DNA of 64,000 nt from Bradyrhizobium prioriisuperbiae. GTDB lineage: Bacteria > Pseudomonadota > Alphaproteobacteria > Rhizobiales > Xanthobacteraceae. Position numbers and translations under genes: made by a program. The DNA lies in contig NZ_CP135921.1 of the NCBI RefSeq assembly GCF_032397745.1, positions 1,426,001 through 1,490,000 on the forward strand, given 5' to 3'. Positions within the stretch are counted from its first letter, which is position 1, and every line of letters begins with the position of its first letter. Below are positions 62,493 through 64,000 of the stretch, piece by piece. The notes beneath the pieces are model-generated. The model was not told the origin of the DNA, did no database searches, and saw only the letters and a program-made list of their open reading frames with translations.

Positions 62493-63503
62493 TTAGGGCT
62501 GCGACGTCTGCGCATCCTCGGATTCGTCGGCACCGACTCCGGCTTCCTCCGGTGAAAAATCGTACACCGAACTGCAGAACTCGCAGGTCACCACGACCTT
62601 GCCGTTCTCCACCATGCCGGCGCGATCCTCGGACGAGAAACTCTTGAGCATCCCCGCCACCGCATCGCGCGAACACGAACATTGCGCATGGACCGGCAGC
62701 AGCGGAAAAACCCGCACGCCGCGCTCGTGAAACAGCCGGTAGGCCAGCCGCTCACCCGACAGATCCGGGTCGATCAGTTCAACATCCTCGATGGTGCTGA
62801 TCAGCGACTGCCCTTCAACCCAGGCATCATCTTCGGGAAGCTCGTGGGCTTCGCTGCCTTCCGGCGCGTCGCCGGGATCGAGATCGGCCTGCCGCATCCG
62901 CTCCGGCGCCTGGGGCAGGAACTGCAGCAGCATGCCGCCGCCGCGCCAGCGATGCCGCGGCCCGTCGCCGGTGCGGAATTCCTCGCCGACCGCGATCTTG
63001 ACCCGGGTTGGAATCTGCTCCGAGCGCAGGAAATATTCGTGGGCGGCGTCTTCGAACGTACCGCCCTCGAGCGCGACCAGGCCCTGGTAACGCTTCATGT
63101 CGGAGCCCTGATCGATGGTCATCGCCAGATGGCCGCGGCCGAGCAGCGCACCGCTGTCGAGCCCCGCCGTGAGGCGATCCTTGTCGAAGCGAGCATAGGC
63201 GCGCAGCCGGTCCGGCAGCACGAAATCCACGATGATCATCGAGACCGGGCCGTCGGTCTGGGTCTGTAGCAGGAACCGGCCGTCGAACTTCAGCGACGAC
63301 CCCAGCAGCGTGGCCAGCACGATCGCCTCACCGAGCAGCTTGCCGACCGGCGCCGGATAGTCATGCTTGGTGATGATGTCGTCGAGCGCCGGACCAAGCC
63401 TGGTCAACCGCCCCCGCAGGTCGAGGGACGCCACTTCAAAGGGAAGCACCGCATCGTCGACAGGTGTCGCCGACGGGGCACGAACGTTGCCTTGATCTGT
63501 CAT
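62493..63503 (-). CDS. hslO: Redox-regulated chaperone Hsp33
   Basis: A 336-residue Hsp33 protein. The N-terminal domain has VGKLLGEAIVLATLLGSSLKFDGRFLLQTQTDGPVSMIIVDF. The C-terminal redox switch shows QCSCSRDAV and later CEFCSSVYDF, the four zinc-binding cysteines in the CxC ... CxxC arrangement. Oxidation releases zinc and activates holdase activity. A 40-residue acidic extension follows the switch. It is downstream of argF on the same strand, an order I recall in related genomes. Confidence 0.95.
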   Translation of the reverse strand: MTDQGNVRAPSATPVDDAVLPFEVASLDLRGRLTRLGPALDDIITKHDYPAPVGKLLGEAIVLATLLGSSLKFDGRFLLQTQTDGPVSMIIVDFVLPDRLRAYARFDKDRLTAGLDSGALLGRGHLAMTIDQGSDMKRYQGLVALEGGTFEDAAHEYFLRSEQIPTRVKIAVGEEFRTGDGPRHRWRGGGMLLQFLPQAPERMRQADLDPGDAPEGSEAHELPEDDAWVEGQSLISTIEDVELIDPDLSGERLAYRLFHERGVRVFPLLPVHAQCSCSRDAVAGMLKSFSSEDRAGMVENGKVVVTCEFCSSVYDFSPEEAGVGADESEDAQTSQP

Positions 63504-63704
63504 AGTCCGATTTGCCGTGTTGATCGGCCGACGACATGTCGGCGTTGAAGTGGGGTTGGAGCCATCTCAACCGGAACAATCTCAGCCAACGTCGTTTCGA
63601 CGGGCCCCCGGTTCGAGCCTATATAAGGCCGCATCGGCCCCACGCCAACCTTATCACATCAGCCGAAAACGCTCCGTTCCCGGTCGACCGGCATCGGGAG
63701 GGCG

Positions 63705-64000
<296 letters not shown>

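Overview
The window is GC-rich alphaproteobacterial DNA, most likely from a Bradyrhizobium/Rhodopseudomonas-type member of the Nitrobacteraceae. The signs are a class I lysyl-tRNA synthetase, a SAM-II riboswitch ahead of metZ, the long isocitrate lyase divergent from a RamB/ScfR-type regulator, an apaG / hslO / argF neighbourhood, a phasin and many short palindromic repeats. This placement rests on gene content seen in the sequence, not on a database search.

Layout. 1-7.1 kb holds core genes: the end of a MATE transporter, pyrD, a DUF952 protein, an S24-type regulator, lysK, a Pr6Pr membrane protein, a family 3 periplasmic binding protein and a SCO1/SenC protein. 7.1-13.9 kb holds small secreted or membrane proteins, a KstD-like flavoprotein, two transport or membrane proteins, a PHB-depolymerase-like esterase and an old yellow enzyme. 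14.1-15.8 kb is an ABC-2 exporter pair. 16-21.4 kb is a catabolic group (SDR, CoA transferase, 3-hydroxyacyl-CoA dehydrogenase, acetoacetate-decarboxylase-like protein) next to an MFS transporter, separated by two unusual palindromes. 21.5-28.1 kb covers fatty-acid and acetate metabolism: phasin, acyl-CoA ligase, TetR regulator, ScfR-type regulator and aceA.

28.3-50.3 kb looks like an accessory island. It is bounded by an IS110 element on the left and a tRNA-Gly(CCC) on the right, whose 3' end faces the island. It carries an 8-oxoguanine-deaminase-like amidohydrolase with an ABC importer whose two permease domains are fused, a yeast-type cytosine deaminase homologue, and remnants of a xanthine-dehydrogenase-like enzyme. 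A nine-gene run on the minus strand (48002 down to 37825) follows: HpaB-type monooxygenase, amidase, PuuE-type allantoinase homologue, amidohydrolase, flavin reductase, FAD/NAD(P) oxidoreductase, a stand-alone protein with the exact archaeosine synthase (ArcS/DUF5591) signature, a dihydroxyphthalate-decarboxylase/SBP-like protein and a 2-oxoglutarate dioxygenase. A RutB-like hydrolase diverges from it. I infer uptake and ring opening of a purine- or pyrimidine-like heterocycle. Two genes are broken (a frameshifted FAD subunit and an amidohydrolase with an amber stop and lost C-terminus), so part of the island may be decaying.

50.4-64 kb returns to mostly core genes: a P-loop kinase-like protein, an EAL protein with a degenerate receiver domain, an SDR/MarR divergent pair, dCTP deaminase, metZ under SAM-II control, an IS701-type element that has visibly split a palindromic repeat with a TTAG duplication, an OpgC plus two SGNH-hydrolase operon, apaG, hslO and the 3' part of argF.
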